Source: Desulfomonile tiedjei
GTDB taxonomy: Bacteria > Desulfobacterota > Desulfomonilia > Desulfomonilales > Desulfomonilaceae
Direction: 5' to 3'
DNA: 64,000 nucleotides
Assembly: GCA_016212925.1 (NCBI GenBank)
Contig: JACRDF010000015.1
Location: forward strand, 62,001 to 126,000
Position 1 is the first letter of the stretch; every line of letters begins with the position of its first letter. Positions 49,597 through 58,833 of this stretch are shown here, piece by piece. The translations under genes were made by a program, and so were the position numbers. The notes under the pieces were generated by a model that had not been told where the DNA came from, did no database searches, and saw nothing but the letters and a program-made list of their open reading frames with translations.

Positions 49597-50400
49597 TCAA
49601 AATTTCATGCCCGGCAAGTTGAGGGAAGCGGTGTTGCCTCCGTCCACCGGCAAAGCCTGACCCGTAACATAGCTTGCTTCGTCACTGGCGAGAAAAAGGA
49701 TGGCCGCGGCAACTTCTTCGGGTCGGCCGTAGCGGCGCAACTCGCAGCGGCTGCCTAGTTTATCGAACTTTCCTTTTTCCCGGGCCAAATCGAACACAGG
49801 CTTGGTCATACCAGTTTCGATCAGCCCGGGGCAGACTGCATTGACCCGAATATTGTAAAGGCCGAGATCGCACGCGGCGGTCTGGGTAAAGTTGATGAGG
49901 GCCGCCTTGCTTGCGCTGTACGCATTGCCTCCGGCACCGGAGCGGATTCCGGCCACCGAAGCCGTATTTACAATCGCGCCCGCCTTACGCTCCTGCATGT
50001 GCCCGGACACGTATTTTGTGGTGAAGACCGCACCCAGAACATTCACTCCATAAACCTCGCGCCAGTCATTTCCGTCTTGTTGGTCCAGAGTGGCGAAGTG
50101 TCCGGTGATTCCCGCATTGTTGCAGACGATGTCTATGACGGAGTAGCTTCGGAAGGCCAGTTCCATAAGTTTCTTGACCTCCTCTTCATTCGCCACGTTT
50201 GTTCTCTGCATGACGGCCTCTCCGCCCCCTTTGAGGACAAGCTCGAGAGTTTCCTTCAGCCCTTCTTCATTCCAATCCGACAGAACAAGTTTGGCTCCTT
50301 CTCTGGAAAAAAGAATTGCCGTTGCCCGGCCAATGCCGCTGGCAGCCCCTGTAATGACCGCAACTTTGCCGTCCAGTCGGCCGGTTTTGTCCATCTTCAT
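49597..50400 (-). CDS. SDR family oxidoreductase
   Basis: A 267-residue classical short-chain dehydrogenase/reductase. ITGAASGIGRATAIL is the nucleotide-binding motif, NNAGITG the structural motif, NTASVAG and YSASKAALINF the Ser-Tyr-Lys catalytic set. It probably reduces or oxidises a 3-hydroxyacyl-CoA or other hydroxy intermediate with NAD(P); the C-terminal PVDGGNTASL is standard. GGAGG eight bases before ATG 50400. It lies 44 bases before the acyl-CoA dehydrogenase gene's stop in a minus-strand run. Confidence 0.92.
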   Translation of the reverse strand: MKMDKTGRLDGKVAVITGAASGIGRATAILFSREGAKLVLSDWNEEGLKETLELVLKGGGEAVMQRTNVANEEEVKKLMELAFRSYSVIDIVCNNAGITGHFATLDQQDGNDWREVYGVNVLGAVFTTKYVSGHMQERKAGAIVNTASVAGIRSGAGGNAYSASKAALINFTQTAACDLGLYNIRVNAVCPGLIETGMTKPVFDLAREKGKFDKLGSRCELRRYGRPEEVAAAILFLASDEASYVTGQALPVDGGNTASLNLPGMKF

Positions 50401-50444
50401 AATTCTGCCTCCAAATTAGCAGGTGCCTGATGCCATTTCGCGCT

Positions 50445-51977
50445 CTAAAACACGTCTTTGGGATCGGCCCACGTCGGAATATAACGGTAATACTCGGGCG
50501 GATTGGCTTTTTGCAGGCCCGGGTAAGTTACCCTGGCAAGGGAAATGCCCTTTCGGGTTCGGTACAGCCCGGCCAGACCCTGCTTTTCAAGACTTTCCAG
50601 GTGCTTGACCAAATCTGCATCCGAGATCTCGAGCCATTCCTTGATATCCTCCATGGTCATGTGCAGACCTGGGTTCACCCTATAGTTCTCTGCCAGTACC
50701 CCGAGTATGTCCTCTTCACCGTGAACCGGTTTCTTGGGCAGCGGCTTGCCCACCGGCAAAGGCGTCTTGAGTTCCGGATCGACAACCCTTTGCGGGACCC
50801 TCAGGTCAGGCTTCAGGTCCTTCACGCCCTGGCGGTAGATGAGCAGCTTGAGGACCTCAGAGGTTCCCGCGGCTATCTGGGCATGCTTGGCATCACGCAT
50901 TATCCGCTCTACGGGATAAATTTTCAGAATACCGTTGCCTCCCATGCATTGCACTGCTTCAATGGCCGTCTCCATTGCGGAATCGCTGGTGAACATCTTA
51001 GAGATTGCCGCTTCAACCGGAACGTTGCGGCCGAGGTCAGCGCAGTAGGCGCCGTAATAAACCACCAGCCTGCCGAGATAAAGCTTCCAGATCATGTCCG
51101 CGAGTTTGAACTGGTTGGTGGCGATGTCACCGGTCGGCCGACCGAACTGCAAGCGTCTTTCAAGGTGCTGCTGAGTGTAACGGATGCACTCCCGCATGGG
51201 GCCGAGCGTGGGAGCGGCATTGAGAATCCGCTCGACGTTGAGGCCGCTCATCATGATCTTCCAACCCTCCCCTTCCCGTCCGAGGAGGCTGAAAGCGGGA
51301 ATCCTGGCGTCATCAAAGGTCAAATAACAGTTGTAAGAGCTGTCATAGCCCATTGTGTCGTTGACTCGCTCAATGTGGAAACCAGGCGCCCCCTTCTCCA
51401 CTACAAAGGCGCTGAGGTGGGTGTAAGCCTTCCGATCCTCCGGCTTTGAGCTTGTGAGGAAATAGCACATATACAGGTCAGCGGCAGCGGCGATTGTCTG
51501 GAAGCGCTTCTTTCCGTTGATGACATAGAAATCACCGTCGCGCACGGCGGTTGACTCGATTCCCGCGATATCCGAGCCCGCGTACGGCTCGGTCATAGTG
51601 ATGCAGCCGATAAGCTCGCCTTTGTTAATCCCCGGCAGCCACTTTTGTTTCTGCTCTTCGTTGCCGTTGTGAATGAGCTGGGTGGCGCTGCCGAACATCG
51701 TGGTTGCCAATGGCCCGCTGACCTCCCCGGCACGTGACGTCTCTTCAAGGATGATAGCCGCGCCGGTGACGCCCCACTCTTCAGCCCGGCCGCCGTGTTT
51801 CTTCGGTATGAGCGCGCCGAACCAGCCTTTGCGGCCCATCTCTTTCACGGCTTCCCACGGAAATTTTCTCGCGAGGGCATCGCGCTCGCCGATCGGAATT
51901 AAGACCTCGTCGGTAAATTTCTTCGCTTCTTCGGCAAGTTCAATCTGTGCTTCGTTCCACCAGGGAAAGGTTTCCAT
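50445..51977 (-). CDS. Acyl-CoA dehydrogenase with C-terminal winged-helix-like extension
   Basis: A 510-residue protein. Residues 1-385 are an acyl-CoA dehydrogenase: GCITMTEPYAGSDIAG and the substrate loop MGYDSSYNCYLTFDDARIP. The usual catalytic glutamate of the QIYEGT motif is alanine here (QIAAGTSE, 368-375), but E249 in LNVERI sits where isovaleryl-CoA and long-chain enzymes place their base, so activity is expected. Residues 421-480 (EDILGVLAENYRVNPGLHMT, then MEDIKEWLEISDADLVKHLE, ending KGISLAR) resemble a winged helix, which acyl-CoA dehydrogenases do not normally carry. AGGGGGA is eight bases before the ATG. Confidence 0.88.
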   Translation of the reverse strand: METFPWWNEAQIELAEEAKKFTDEVLIPIGERDALARKFPWEAVKEMGRKGWFGALIPKKHGGRAEEWGVTGAAIILEETSRAGEVSGPLATTMFGSATQLIHNGNEEQKQKWLPGINKGELIGCITMTEPYAGSDIAGIESTAVRDGDFYVINGKKRFQTIAAAADLYMCYFLTSSKPEDRKAYTHLSAFVVEKGAPGFHIERVNDTMGYDSSYNCYLTFDDARIPAFSLLGREGEGWKIMMSGLNVERILNAAPTLGPMRECIRYTQQHLERRLQFGRPTGDIATNQFKLADMIWKLYLGRLVVYYGAYCADLGRNVPVEAAISKMFTSDSAMETAIEAVQCMGGNGILKIYPVERIMRDAKHAQIAAGTSEVLKLLIYRQGVKDLKPDLRVPQRVVDPELKTPLPVGKPLPKKPVHGEEDILGVLAENYRVNPGLHMTMEDIKEWLEISDADLVKHLESLEKQGLAGLYRTRKGISLARVTYPGLQKANPPEYYRYIPTWADPKDVF

Positions 51978-52021
51978 GGTTTTGTCCCCCTGAAACTTGA
52001 AGAATCAGCGTCAATAACGAA

Positions 52022-52053
52022 GTGCCCCTCCCCGCTGAGACAGGAAGGGGCAC
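52022..52053 (-). terminator. GC-rich hairpin between two minus-strand genes
   Basis: GTGCCCCT (52022-52029) pairs with AGGGGCAC (52046-52053); no T tract follows, so it may be a processing or attenuation hairpin rather than an intrinsic terminator. Confidence 0.4.
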
Positions 52054-52099
52054 GTAGACCGGTCAATCCATGACTTAACGGTCCATGCGGAGCTTCGGT

Positions 52100-53599
52100 T
52101 TACTTCTTTGTCAACTTGCTCAAGGCTTCTCGGTCCCCGCCGCTCATGCCCGCGATGTATCTAACCAGCTTTTTCCTGGACTCAATGTCATACTGGCTAG
52201 TGATGGCGATCTGCTCCATGACCGGTGAGCCGCCGCCATGGTAATTGCCCACTTTGCTTATGCCGCCTGTAGCGGAGCATAGGACGTCACCCAAGTACCG
52301 CCAGAACTGAGACTGGTCTTCCACTGGCATGTTTGGATTCCGCTGGGTGTATTTCTCGAGAAGGTCCTTAACTTCCGGGTTGCAGAAATCCTTTTCGTGG
52401 GGGAAAGTGGCTACTACGCCGCCCGCGATATCGCAAAGGATCTCGGCTTCCCTGTAAACCGCCTCTCCCGAAAGGCATCGGCCCACATTACAGTAAATTG
52501 AATTCGGGATATAAGATCCGGGCCCGTAAGGCACAAAACCCATGCCCGGAATGTAGACCTCCGGTTTACCCAGGTCGGAAGCCGTGTATCCGGCCGCATA
52601 GCCCAACTCGGTGGTCATAATGATCTCGGAAAGCTTTTCGCGGACGTGGGACGCCTTGTGAACGTTGTTCACTTCCGCGGCCAGAGCGGCTGTCCCCAAA
52701 AGGATGTCGCCGATTGCAGGCTTGCAGCCCGAATAGGAATGCCGGTGGAAGAGAGCGAAGAGGAGAGCCAACACGCCTCCGTGTTGCCATTCGCCCGCCA
52801 GGAACACCCTATCCCACGGAACGAAGCAGTCGTCGAAAATCATGTAGGAATCTGTAGCGCCCTGCATGAACCCGCGCGGGAAATGCTCTCTAGGTCTCAG
52901 GTTGTGAATGGTAACCACCTGCTTCAGTCCGTCCCAGTCACCCGGAATGGCGAAAGCCACTGCATAGTCCTTGTCCTCGGGGCGCAGAGCGCGGGTCGGT
53001 ACCACCAGCACCTCGTCGGCTACAGAGGCCTCGGAAATGTGCAGCTTGCAGCCGCTGACCACAATACCGTCGCTTCGTCTCTCCTTGATCCGGACATAAG
53101 CGTCGGGGTTAGGCTGCTCCGCGGGCCTCAGCATCCTATCGCCTTTGACGTCGGTCTGAGCGCAACAGCCCACCAGGTCTTCGGTCTGAAACCGGGCCAG
53201 CCACTTCTTAAAGTTCTCATGGTACTGAGTGGTGCCGTTGTTCAACTTGTCCGCCTCGTAGGAGACATTGTAGACGGCATTGGTGGCGTCGATCCCCATG
53301 CAGCGCTGGATGCAGCCGCCCACCTTGTGGCACAGCGCGCGAGTCATGTCCTGCTTCCTGTGGAGATCTTCCGTATTCTGATGAATATGGGTAAAGCGGT
53401 TGATTCTCTCACCCGTGAGATGAGAGATGGCGGTAAACAACTCCTGGTTCTCAGGCTTGGCCGCCTCATCATACGTGGTGCCCATGGTATCGAGGCATGC
53501 CTGCTGTAGTTCGTCTGTCCGGTCGAGAAGATTGCCGTTGAAATAGATATTCCGCTTCATCTTGGCCAGACCTTGGATGTACTGTTCCTTTGTTCTCAT
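52100..53599 (-). CDS. abfD: 4-Hydroxybutyryl-CoA dehydratase family protein
   Basis: A 499-residue flavin and Fe-S enzyme of the 4-hydroxyphenylacetate 3-hydroxylase/4-hydroxybutyryl-CoA dehydratase family. The ligands expected for the [4Fe-4S] cluster of the dehydratase are all present in register: C96 and C100 in GGCIQRCMG, and H285 and C292 in FHRHSYSGC (spacing of seven). Monooxygenase members lack this set, so a dehydratase or vinylacetyl-CoA isomerase role is favoured. FMQGATDSYMIFDDC and GGVVATFPHEKDF are family segments. It would convert 4-hydroxybutyryl-CoA or a similar acyl-CoA to crotonyl-CoA. AGGAGG four to five bases before the ATG. Beside acyl-CoA dehydrogenase and ligase genes. 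Confidence 0.85.
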   Translation of the reverse strand: MRTKEQYIQGLAKMKRNIYFNGNLLDRTDELQQACLDTMGTTYDEAAKPENQELFTAISHLTGERINRFTHIHQNTEDLHRKQDMTRALCHKVGGCIQRCMGIDATNAVYNVSYEADKLNNGTTQYHENFKKWLARFQTEDLVGCCAQTDVKGDRMLRPAEQPNPDAYVRIKERRSDGIVVSGCKLHISEASVADEVLVVPTRALRPEDKDYAVAFAIPGDWDGLKQVVTIHNLRPREHFPRGFMQGATDSYMIFDDCFVPWDRVFLAGEWQHGGVLALLFALFHRHSYSGCKPAIGDILLGTAALAAEVNNVHKASHVREKLSEIIMTTELGYAAGYTASDLGKPEVYIPGMGFVPYGPGSYIPNSIYCNVGRCLSGEAVYREAEILCDIAGGVVATFPHEKDFCNPEVKDLLEKYTQRNPNMPVEDQSQFWRYLGDVLCSATGGISKVGNYHGGGSPVMEQIAITSQYDIESRKKLVRYIAGMSGGDREALSKLTKK

Positions 53600-53662
53600 T
53601 TTGCCTCCTGACAGAGTGGGTGTAATTGGCTCGGGGGTTAGCGTTTCATACGGTGTCTCGAT

Positions 53663-55339
53663 CTATCGGGTGGAACCGGCCTTCGCCTGGTCCATGGCCC
53701 TTAACTCCTTACGGAGGATCTTGCCCACCGCGCTTTTTGGAAGGTCCTTAACGAATTCCACGTACTTCGGGACCTTGTACTTCACGAGGTTCTGCTTGCA
53801 GTAGTCAACGATCTCCTCAGGAGCGGCCGTTTCCCCTTCTTTGAGCACCACATAGGCCTTGATGCGCTCGCCGGAATATTCGTCCGGAACTCCTATCACG
53901 CATGCTTCAAGGATTTTCGGGTGCGAGAAGAGGACTTCGTCCACATCCCTCGGATAGATGTTGAATCCCCCCGAGATAATCATGTCCTTTTTTCTGTCCA
54001 CGATGCTGAAGTAGCCTTCTTCGTCAACGATCGCGATGTCACCGGTGAGGAGCCAGCCGTCTCGTAATGTGGCGGCGGTCTCGTCCGGGCGATTGATATA
54101 GCCCTTCATAATCTGCGGACCCTTGAGACACAGTTCGCCGGGCTCTCCGGGTGTTGTGATCTCTTTGCTGTAATCGTCCACGTCCACGAGCTTGGCGTCT
54201 GTATTGGGCATCGGCAAACCTATGGTGCCGAGCTTGGTCTTGGCGCCAAACGGATTGGTATGGGTGACGGGCGAGGTTTCAGTCAACCCATAGCCTTCGC
54301 AGATCTGAGCACCGGTAAGTTCCTCGAACTTCCTCATGGTCTCCATCGGCATCGGGGCCCCTCCGGAGAAGCACCCTTTAAGGGATTTGAGGCTGTATTT
54401 CTTCAGCTCGGGGAAGTTGATCATGCCGTTGTACAACGTCGGCACAGCGGGTATGAAAGTTGCCTTGTACTTGTCGATCGCCTCCAGAATTGGTTTGGGC
54501 TCAGGTTTGGGAATCAGGATGTTCGCGTATCCGTGATAGATCGCGACGTTCATGGCCGAGGTCATCCCAAAGGAATGAAAGAACGGGAGGCAACCGACCA
54601 CGATCTCGCCGCCCGGCGCGAATTCGGGAAACCAGGCGTTGGTCTGCTGAACATTACTGGACAGATTTGCATGAGTCAGCTCGACGCCTTTGGACACACC
54701 AGTGGTTCCGCCCGTGTAGAGCAAAACAGCCGTGCTGTCCCACTCCAGTTTTGGCGGGTTGGTTATCGGCTCGTATTTCTTCACCAGATCCATGAACTCG
54801 AAAACATCGGGAGCCGCCGGGGTTTTCAGGTGCATGCCTTTCTTGACGAACGGGAACAACTGCTTGAGAGGAAAAGGCAGAAAGTCCCGAATATGACAGG
54901 AGACGATCTTTCGAATCCCTGTCTTTTGCCTCAAATTGATCATTCTCGGGACCAAGAGGTCGAGGCTTACAAGGTATTGGGAACCGGAGTCGTTGTACTG
55001 ATGCTCCAGTTCGCGGTCCGTGTACAGGGGATTGTTCATGACCACCACTGCTCCGGCTCTCAAGGCCCCATAGGTTGCCACTACCGTCTGAACGAGATTC
55101 GGCATTAGGAGAGCCACCTTGTCGCCGGGCCTAACCCCTAGGGCCGCCAGGGCTGACGCAAACCTGGAGACCAAGTCATCAAGTTGGCGGTATGTTATTT
55201 TTGTGCCCTGGAACAGCAGAGCCGGGCTATCGGGGTACCGCTCGGCTGATCTCGCAAGGGCCTGCGGCAGGGTGATTCTTTCGAAGGCCACCTCTGGTGG
55301 AACACCATCCGCGTACGCTTTCAGCCAAATCTTTTCCAT
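53663..55339 (-). CDS. fadD: Long-chain acyl-CoA ligase (FadD-type)
   Basis: A 558-residue AMP-forming ligase. AVLLYTGGTTGVSKGVELTH is the P-loop, ICEGYGLTETSPVTHTNP the adenine motif, LTGDIAIV the conserved aspartate, KKDMIISGGFNIYPRDVDEVL the hinge and KSAVGKILRK the catalytic lysine. Related to but distinct from the ligase at 41061. The C-terminus ends RKELRAMDQAKAGSTR. GAGGAG is seven bases before the ATG. It activates fatty or aryl acids for the neighbouring beta-oxidation genes. Confidence 0.93.
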   Translation of the reverse strand: MEKIWLKAYADGVPPEVAFERITLPQALARSAERYPDSPALLFQGTKITYRQLDDLVSRFASALAALGVRPGDKVALLMPNLVQTVVATYGALRAGAVVVMNNPLYTDRELEHQYNDSGSQYLVSLDLLVPRMINLRQKTGIRKIVSCHIRDFLPFPLKQLFPFVKKGMHLKTPAAPDVFEFMDLVKKYEPITNPPKLEWDSTAVLLYTGGTTGVSKGVELTHANLSSNVQQTNAWFPEFAPGGEIVVGCLPFFHSFGMTSAMNVAIYHGYANILIPKPEPKPILEAIDKYKATFIPAVPTLYNGMINFPELKKYSLKSLKGCFSGGAPMPMETMRKFEELTGAQICEGYGLTETSPVTHTNPFGAKTKLGTIGLPMPNTDAKLVDVDDYSKEITTPGEPGELCLKGPQIMKGYINRPDETAATLRDGWLLTGDIAIVDEEGYFSIVDRKKDMIISGGFNIYPRDVDEVLFSHPKILEACVIGVPDEYSGERIKAYVVLKEGETAAPEEIVDYCKQNLVKYKVPKYVEFVKDLPKSAVGKILRKELRAMDQAKAGSTR

Positions 55340-55675
55340 GTGACGCTCCTCTCAGTGTCTGTACAAGGTAAATAATCGGTAAACCCGGTACGTAACGAAG
55401 TACTGCCGGCCGCCATTCTTGAAGCTGCCCCAAATCTCATTGAACTGGTGGAAATCGTGGCACGAATACCCCATCGCGAGTTCCGAAACAGCTTTCAAGC
55501 ACCGCCACAAGCCTGAAAACTGCTTCGGCAGGCTCACCAATCGTAATCGTTCACCGGGCTTGAGGCGGCTCGGCGCCCGGTGAGGATGGAGGGGGAGACC
55601 ATCTCCCCCTCCAAGCCTCCCCCATCGTGATTCCGAGCGGTTGCGCTTGTCCCGGTGAACGCTCACCATCAATCG
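55340..55675. other. Intergenic gap with 23-nt repeat
   Basis: No gene is seen. It holds the 23-nt stretch shared with 472-494 (here 55548-55570) and an inverted repeat GGAGGGGGAGA/TCTCCCCCTCC (55588-55612). Confidence 0.55.
55548..55570. repeat. 23-nt repeat, copy shared with 472-494
   Basis: All 23 bases are identical to 472-494. Both copies begin CGTTCACCGGG and end GAGGCGGCT and both lie close to the ends of catabolic genes. Confidence 0.65.
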
Positions 55676-56878
55676 TTAGACAGTCCGCTCGATGATCGTG
55701 GCCACGCCCTGACCGCCACCCACACACGCGTTGGCGCATCCGTAGCGTCCGCCGTTTTTCTCCATGATGCGGGCCAGGGTCCCTACGAGCCGAATACCGG
55801 TCGCTCCCAGAGCATGCCCAATGGCTACTCCTCCGCCCATAACATTGACTTTTTCCGGATCGAGCCCCAGTTCCTTGATGCAGTTCAGGGCCACAACGGA
55901 GAAAGCCTCGTTGATTTCCCAAAAATCGACATCTTTGGCCTGCAAGCCCGCCTTTTGAAGGGCTTTTTGGCTGGCAGGCACCGGGCCCGCGCCCATGATT
56001 GTCGGATCCACACCCGCGAAACCAATGGATTTGATGGTCGCCAGAGGTTTGATTCCCTTTGCCTCAGCAGTCTCTTTGGCCATCAAAATCATGGATGAGG
56101 CAGCGGCATTGAGAGGCGACGAATTGCCTGCGGTAATCTGATGATCCTTCTTGTAAGCCGGAGACAGTTTCGCCAGTCCTTCAAGGGTCGTGTCCGCCCG
56201 TACCGCCTGGTCCGTTTTCACGGTAAGGACTGAACCGTCTGCCTGCTCCGCTTCGATCGGCAGTATCTCACCATCGAAGAAGCCGGCTTCCTGGGCTTTT
56301 GCAGCCCGGTGGTGAGACCGCACAGCCCACTTGTCCATGTCTTCACGATTCAGGCCGGCCTGGGCGAGGAGCTTCTGAGCTGTGAGCCCCATATTCATGG
56401 TGGTCATCATGTCCCAGTGCAGGTACTCCGGAGCCGCGAAAAGAGCCATGTTCGGGACGATCAGCCCGCCCTCGGTCGTTGATTGCCCCATGGGAATCCT
56501 CGTCATGTGCTCCATGCCTCCCACCATGACGACGTCCGCGTTTTGGGTGGCAACTTCCAGGAAACCCATGTGTATGGCAGCCATGGAGGAACCGCACTGC
56601 TGATCTACGAATTTGGCTGCGATCGTATTGGGGAAGTTGGCCAAAAAGATCGGGAAGCGACCTCCATAAGCCCACTGTTCGCCAACAGCGGTGGCGCATC
56701 CCACGATGAAATCATCGATTTCCTCGGGCTTGAGGCCTGCTCTCTTGACCAACTCGGGGAGCAGCTTGGCCAGCAGCTCATCGGCCCTCATTTTGCAGAA
56801 TACGTCTCTGGCCGGGTCCTTTGGCCGGGAACGGGATTGAGCGGTCCTGAGGTATCCTGCGATAACTACGTCTCTCAT
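55676..56878 (-). CDS. Acetyl-CoA acetyltransferase / thiolase
   Basis: A 400-residue thiolase. The nucleophilic cysteine is in FVDQQCGSSMAAIHMG, the second motif NVMGGGVAIGHALGATGIR has the catalytic histidine, and CANACVGGGQGVATIIER provides the last cysteine, with V in place of I in CIGGG. It cleaves 3-oxoacyl-CoA in beta-oxidation or makes acetoacetyl-CoA. AAGGAG is eight bases before the ATG. Next gene in the run is the long acyl-CoA dehydrogenase. Confidence 0.94.
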   Translation of the reverse strand: MRDVVIAGYLRTAQSRSRPKDPARDVFCKMRADELLAKLLPELVKRAGLKPEEIDDFIVGCATAVGEQWAYGGRFPIFLANFPNTIAAKFVDQQCGSSMAAIHMGFLEVATQNADVVMVGGMEHMTRIPMGQSTTEGGLIVPNMALFAAPEYLHWDMMTTMNMGLTAQKLLAQAGLNREDMDKWAVRSHHRAAKAQEAGFFDGEILPIEAEQADGSVLTVKTDQAVRADTTLEGLAKLSPAYKKDHQITAGNSSPLNAAASSMILMAKETAEAKGIKPLATIKSIGFAGVDPTIMGAGPVPASQKALQKAGLQAKDVDFWEINEAFSVVALNCIKELGLDPEKVNVMGGGVAIGHALGATGIRLVGTLARIMEKNGGRYGCANACVGGGQGVATIIERTV

Positions 56879-57017
56879 CTGCGTGTCTCCTTCTATAGAT
56901 CGTTAGGCTTTTCTCTCTCAATCGGATGTTCTTGTTTAGTTTCCGGCGATTGCTGGGCAGGAGGCCTGCATCGCACGTTAATTCCCGTCAAGATACTGCA
57001 TATGTCCAAAGCCTTGG

Positions 57018-58823
57018 TCAGTCATCAAAGACTGCGCTGCTCATTTCCACTGTCAGGCCGTCGGTCTCCATGAGCCTCGCGGCCAAACCGCAGGTCTTAG
57101 GTACCTCATAGTGAAAGAAGTAACGCATGGTGTGAAGCTTGCCCTCGTAGAACCGTTTGTCCAGGGTAGCGCAATCGGTCTCTAATCCCTTTTGAGCGGC
57201 TACACCTTGGACCAGCCATTGCCAAGCAATAGCAATAATCCCGAACAGTTCCAGATACAGCGTTGCGTCGGCCAAAAACTTCTCCACCTGACCTTGCATG
57301 CCGAATTGCACAAGATGAAGGGTAACGCCCTGGAGTGTTTCCAGAGCTTCCTTTAATCGCTCCGCATACGGCCTAAGTCCCTCGTATGGCATGGCGGCCT
57401 GTATGGTGGCCTGGGCCTCTTCAAGATAGATTCGCAAGGCTTGGCCGTTCTTCATGACTACCTTGCGGCCAAGCAGGTCCAGGGCCTGTATACCGGTAGT
57501 CCCTTCGTGGATGGGATGTATCCTGATGTCGCGGTAGTATTGCTCCAGGGGGAATTCCTGGCAGTAACCATAACCTCCAAGTATCTGGAGCCCCTGACTT
57601 ACCGAGATGATTCCGTTTTCAGACGGATAGCTCTTTGCCACGGGAGTCAGTAGATCGAGCAAGAGTTCGCAGCGTTCTTTTTGCTCCGCATCCTCTGTTT
57701 TCGCCAGATCCGAGTACATAGCGCACTGAAGAATCACGGACAGGGAGCCTTCCGACACTGCTCTTTGGAAGAGAAGCATCCTTCTGATATCCGGATGTTC
57801 AATGATGGGAATTTGCGGCAGCGTCGGGTCCTTGCTGGACAGCCTGCGGCCCTGAGGCCTCTCCCTCGCATATTCCAGAGACGCGTAGTAGGCCGCGGAA
57901 GTAATGGCAGTAGCCTGCATGCCTACGCCTATACGTGCCTCGTTCATCATCTGAAACATGTACGAGAGACCTTTGTGGGCCTCCCCCACAAGGAACCCGC
58001 GACAATCGTCGTTTTCCCCCATGCTGAGCTGAGTGATCGGACACCCTCGGTAGCCCAATTTGTGATACACCGTCGCCACGGCCACATCGTTGGGTTCGAG
58101 GGTCCCGTCACTCGTGAGCCTCTTCTTGGGGACCAGGAAGAGGGAAATGCCCTTGACGCCGAGCGGAGCGCCTTTGATCTTGGCCAGCATCATGTGGACC
58201 ACATTCTCCACACCGTCATGGTCCCCGGCCGAGATGAATATCTTCTGCCCTCGGATCTTGTAGTATCCTTGATCCGTGGGTTCCGCGCGGGTGGTAATGT
58301 CGGAAAGAGAGCTGCCGGCCTGGGGTTCGGTGAGGGCCATTGTCCCTTGCCACTCGCCGCCCAGCATCTGGGGAACGTAGGTTTCCCTAAGGTCGTTCGT
58401 GCCGTAAGAGAGAATCAGGTGAGCGGCTCCCGTCGTTAAGCCCGGATAACCCGTGGCGGGGAAATTGGCCGCTCCAAATATGTAGTTGCAAGCCATGTGC
58501 ACCGTGATGGGCAGTTGTTGGCCCCCCACGTCGTACGGCATGGAAGAAGAGATCCACCCGCCCTCTCCCCATTCCTTCATCATGGTCTTGACCACAGGAT
58601 GGACCTTCACCTGGCCGTCCTCCAGAAACGGCGCCTTTTCATCCATTTCCCGGAAGTACGGGTAGATCAAGTTACGAGCCAATTTCAGGGCCGTATCCAC
58701 AACAAGATCGTACGTCTCACGGGTATGATCTTCGAAATAGGGCAACCTCGAAAGTTGTTCCACTCCATGCACTTCGTAAAGCAGGAAATCGAGGTTCCGC
58801 TTGCTGACGAATTTTTCCGCCAT
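57018..58823 (-). CDS. Long-form acyl-CoA dehydrogenase with C-terminal domain
   Basis: A 601-residue acyl-CoA dehydrogenase of the long class (N-terminal RNLDFLLYEVHGVEQLSRLPYF). Core motifs: GTMALTEPQAGSSLSDI, RGCPITQLSMGENDDCRG, and IHPIHEGTTGIQALDLLGRK with the EGT glutamate intact as base. A further C-terminal helical domain (about 470-601) is normal for this class. Frame is open to 58949, but ATG 58823 with GGAGG upstream gives the family start; it also avoids overlap into fadB. Works with fadB and thiolase in the same run. Confidence 0.93.
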   Translation of the reverse strand: MAEKFVSKRNLDFLLYEVHGVEQLSRLPYFEDHTRETYDLVVDTALKLARNLIYPYFREMDEKAPFLEDGQVKVHPVVKTMMKEWGEGGWISSSMPYDVGGQQLPITVHMACNYIFGAANFPATGYPGLTTGAAHLILSYGTNDLRETYVPQMLGGEWQGTMALTEPQAGSSLSDITTRAEPTDQGYYKIRGQKIFISAGDHDGVENVVHMMLAKIKGAPLGVKGISLFLVPKKRLTSDGTLEPNDVAVATVYHKLGYRGCPITQLSMGENDDCRGFLVGEAHKGLSYMFQMMNEARIGVGMQATAITSAAYYASLEYARERPQGRRLSSKDPTLPQIPIIEHPDIRRMLLFQRAVSEGSLSVILQCAMYSDLAKTEDAEQKERCELLLDLLTPVAKSYPSENGIISVSQGLQILGGYGYCQEFPLEQYYRDIRIHPIHEGTTGIQALDLLGRKVVMKNGQALRIYLEEAQATIQAAMPYEGLRPYAERLKEALETLQGVTLHLVQFGMQGQVEKFLADATLYLELFGIIAIAWQWLVQGVAAQKGLETDCATLDKRFYEGKLHTMRYFFHYEVPKTCGLAARLMETDGLTVEMSSAVFDD

Positions 58824-58833
58824 GAGGCCTCCG

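Noticed and set aside
54260-55108. 282-codon plus-strand frame inside the fadD gene
   Set aside because: It is a complete antisense shadow of the ligase with no family motifs; codon bias of the GC-rich gene opens the frame.
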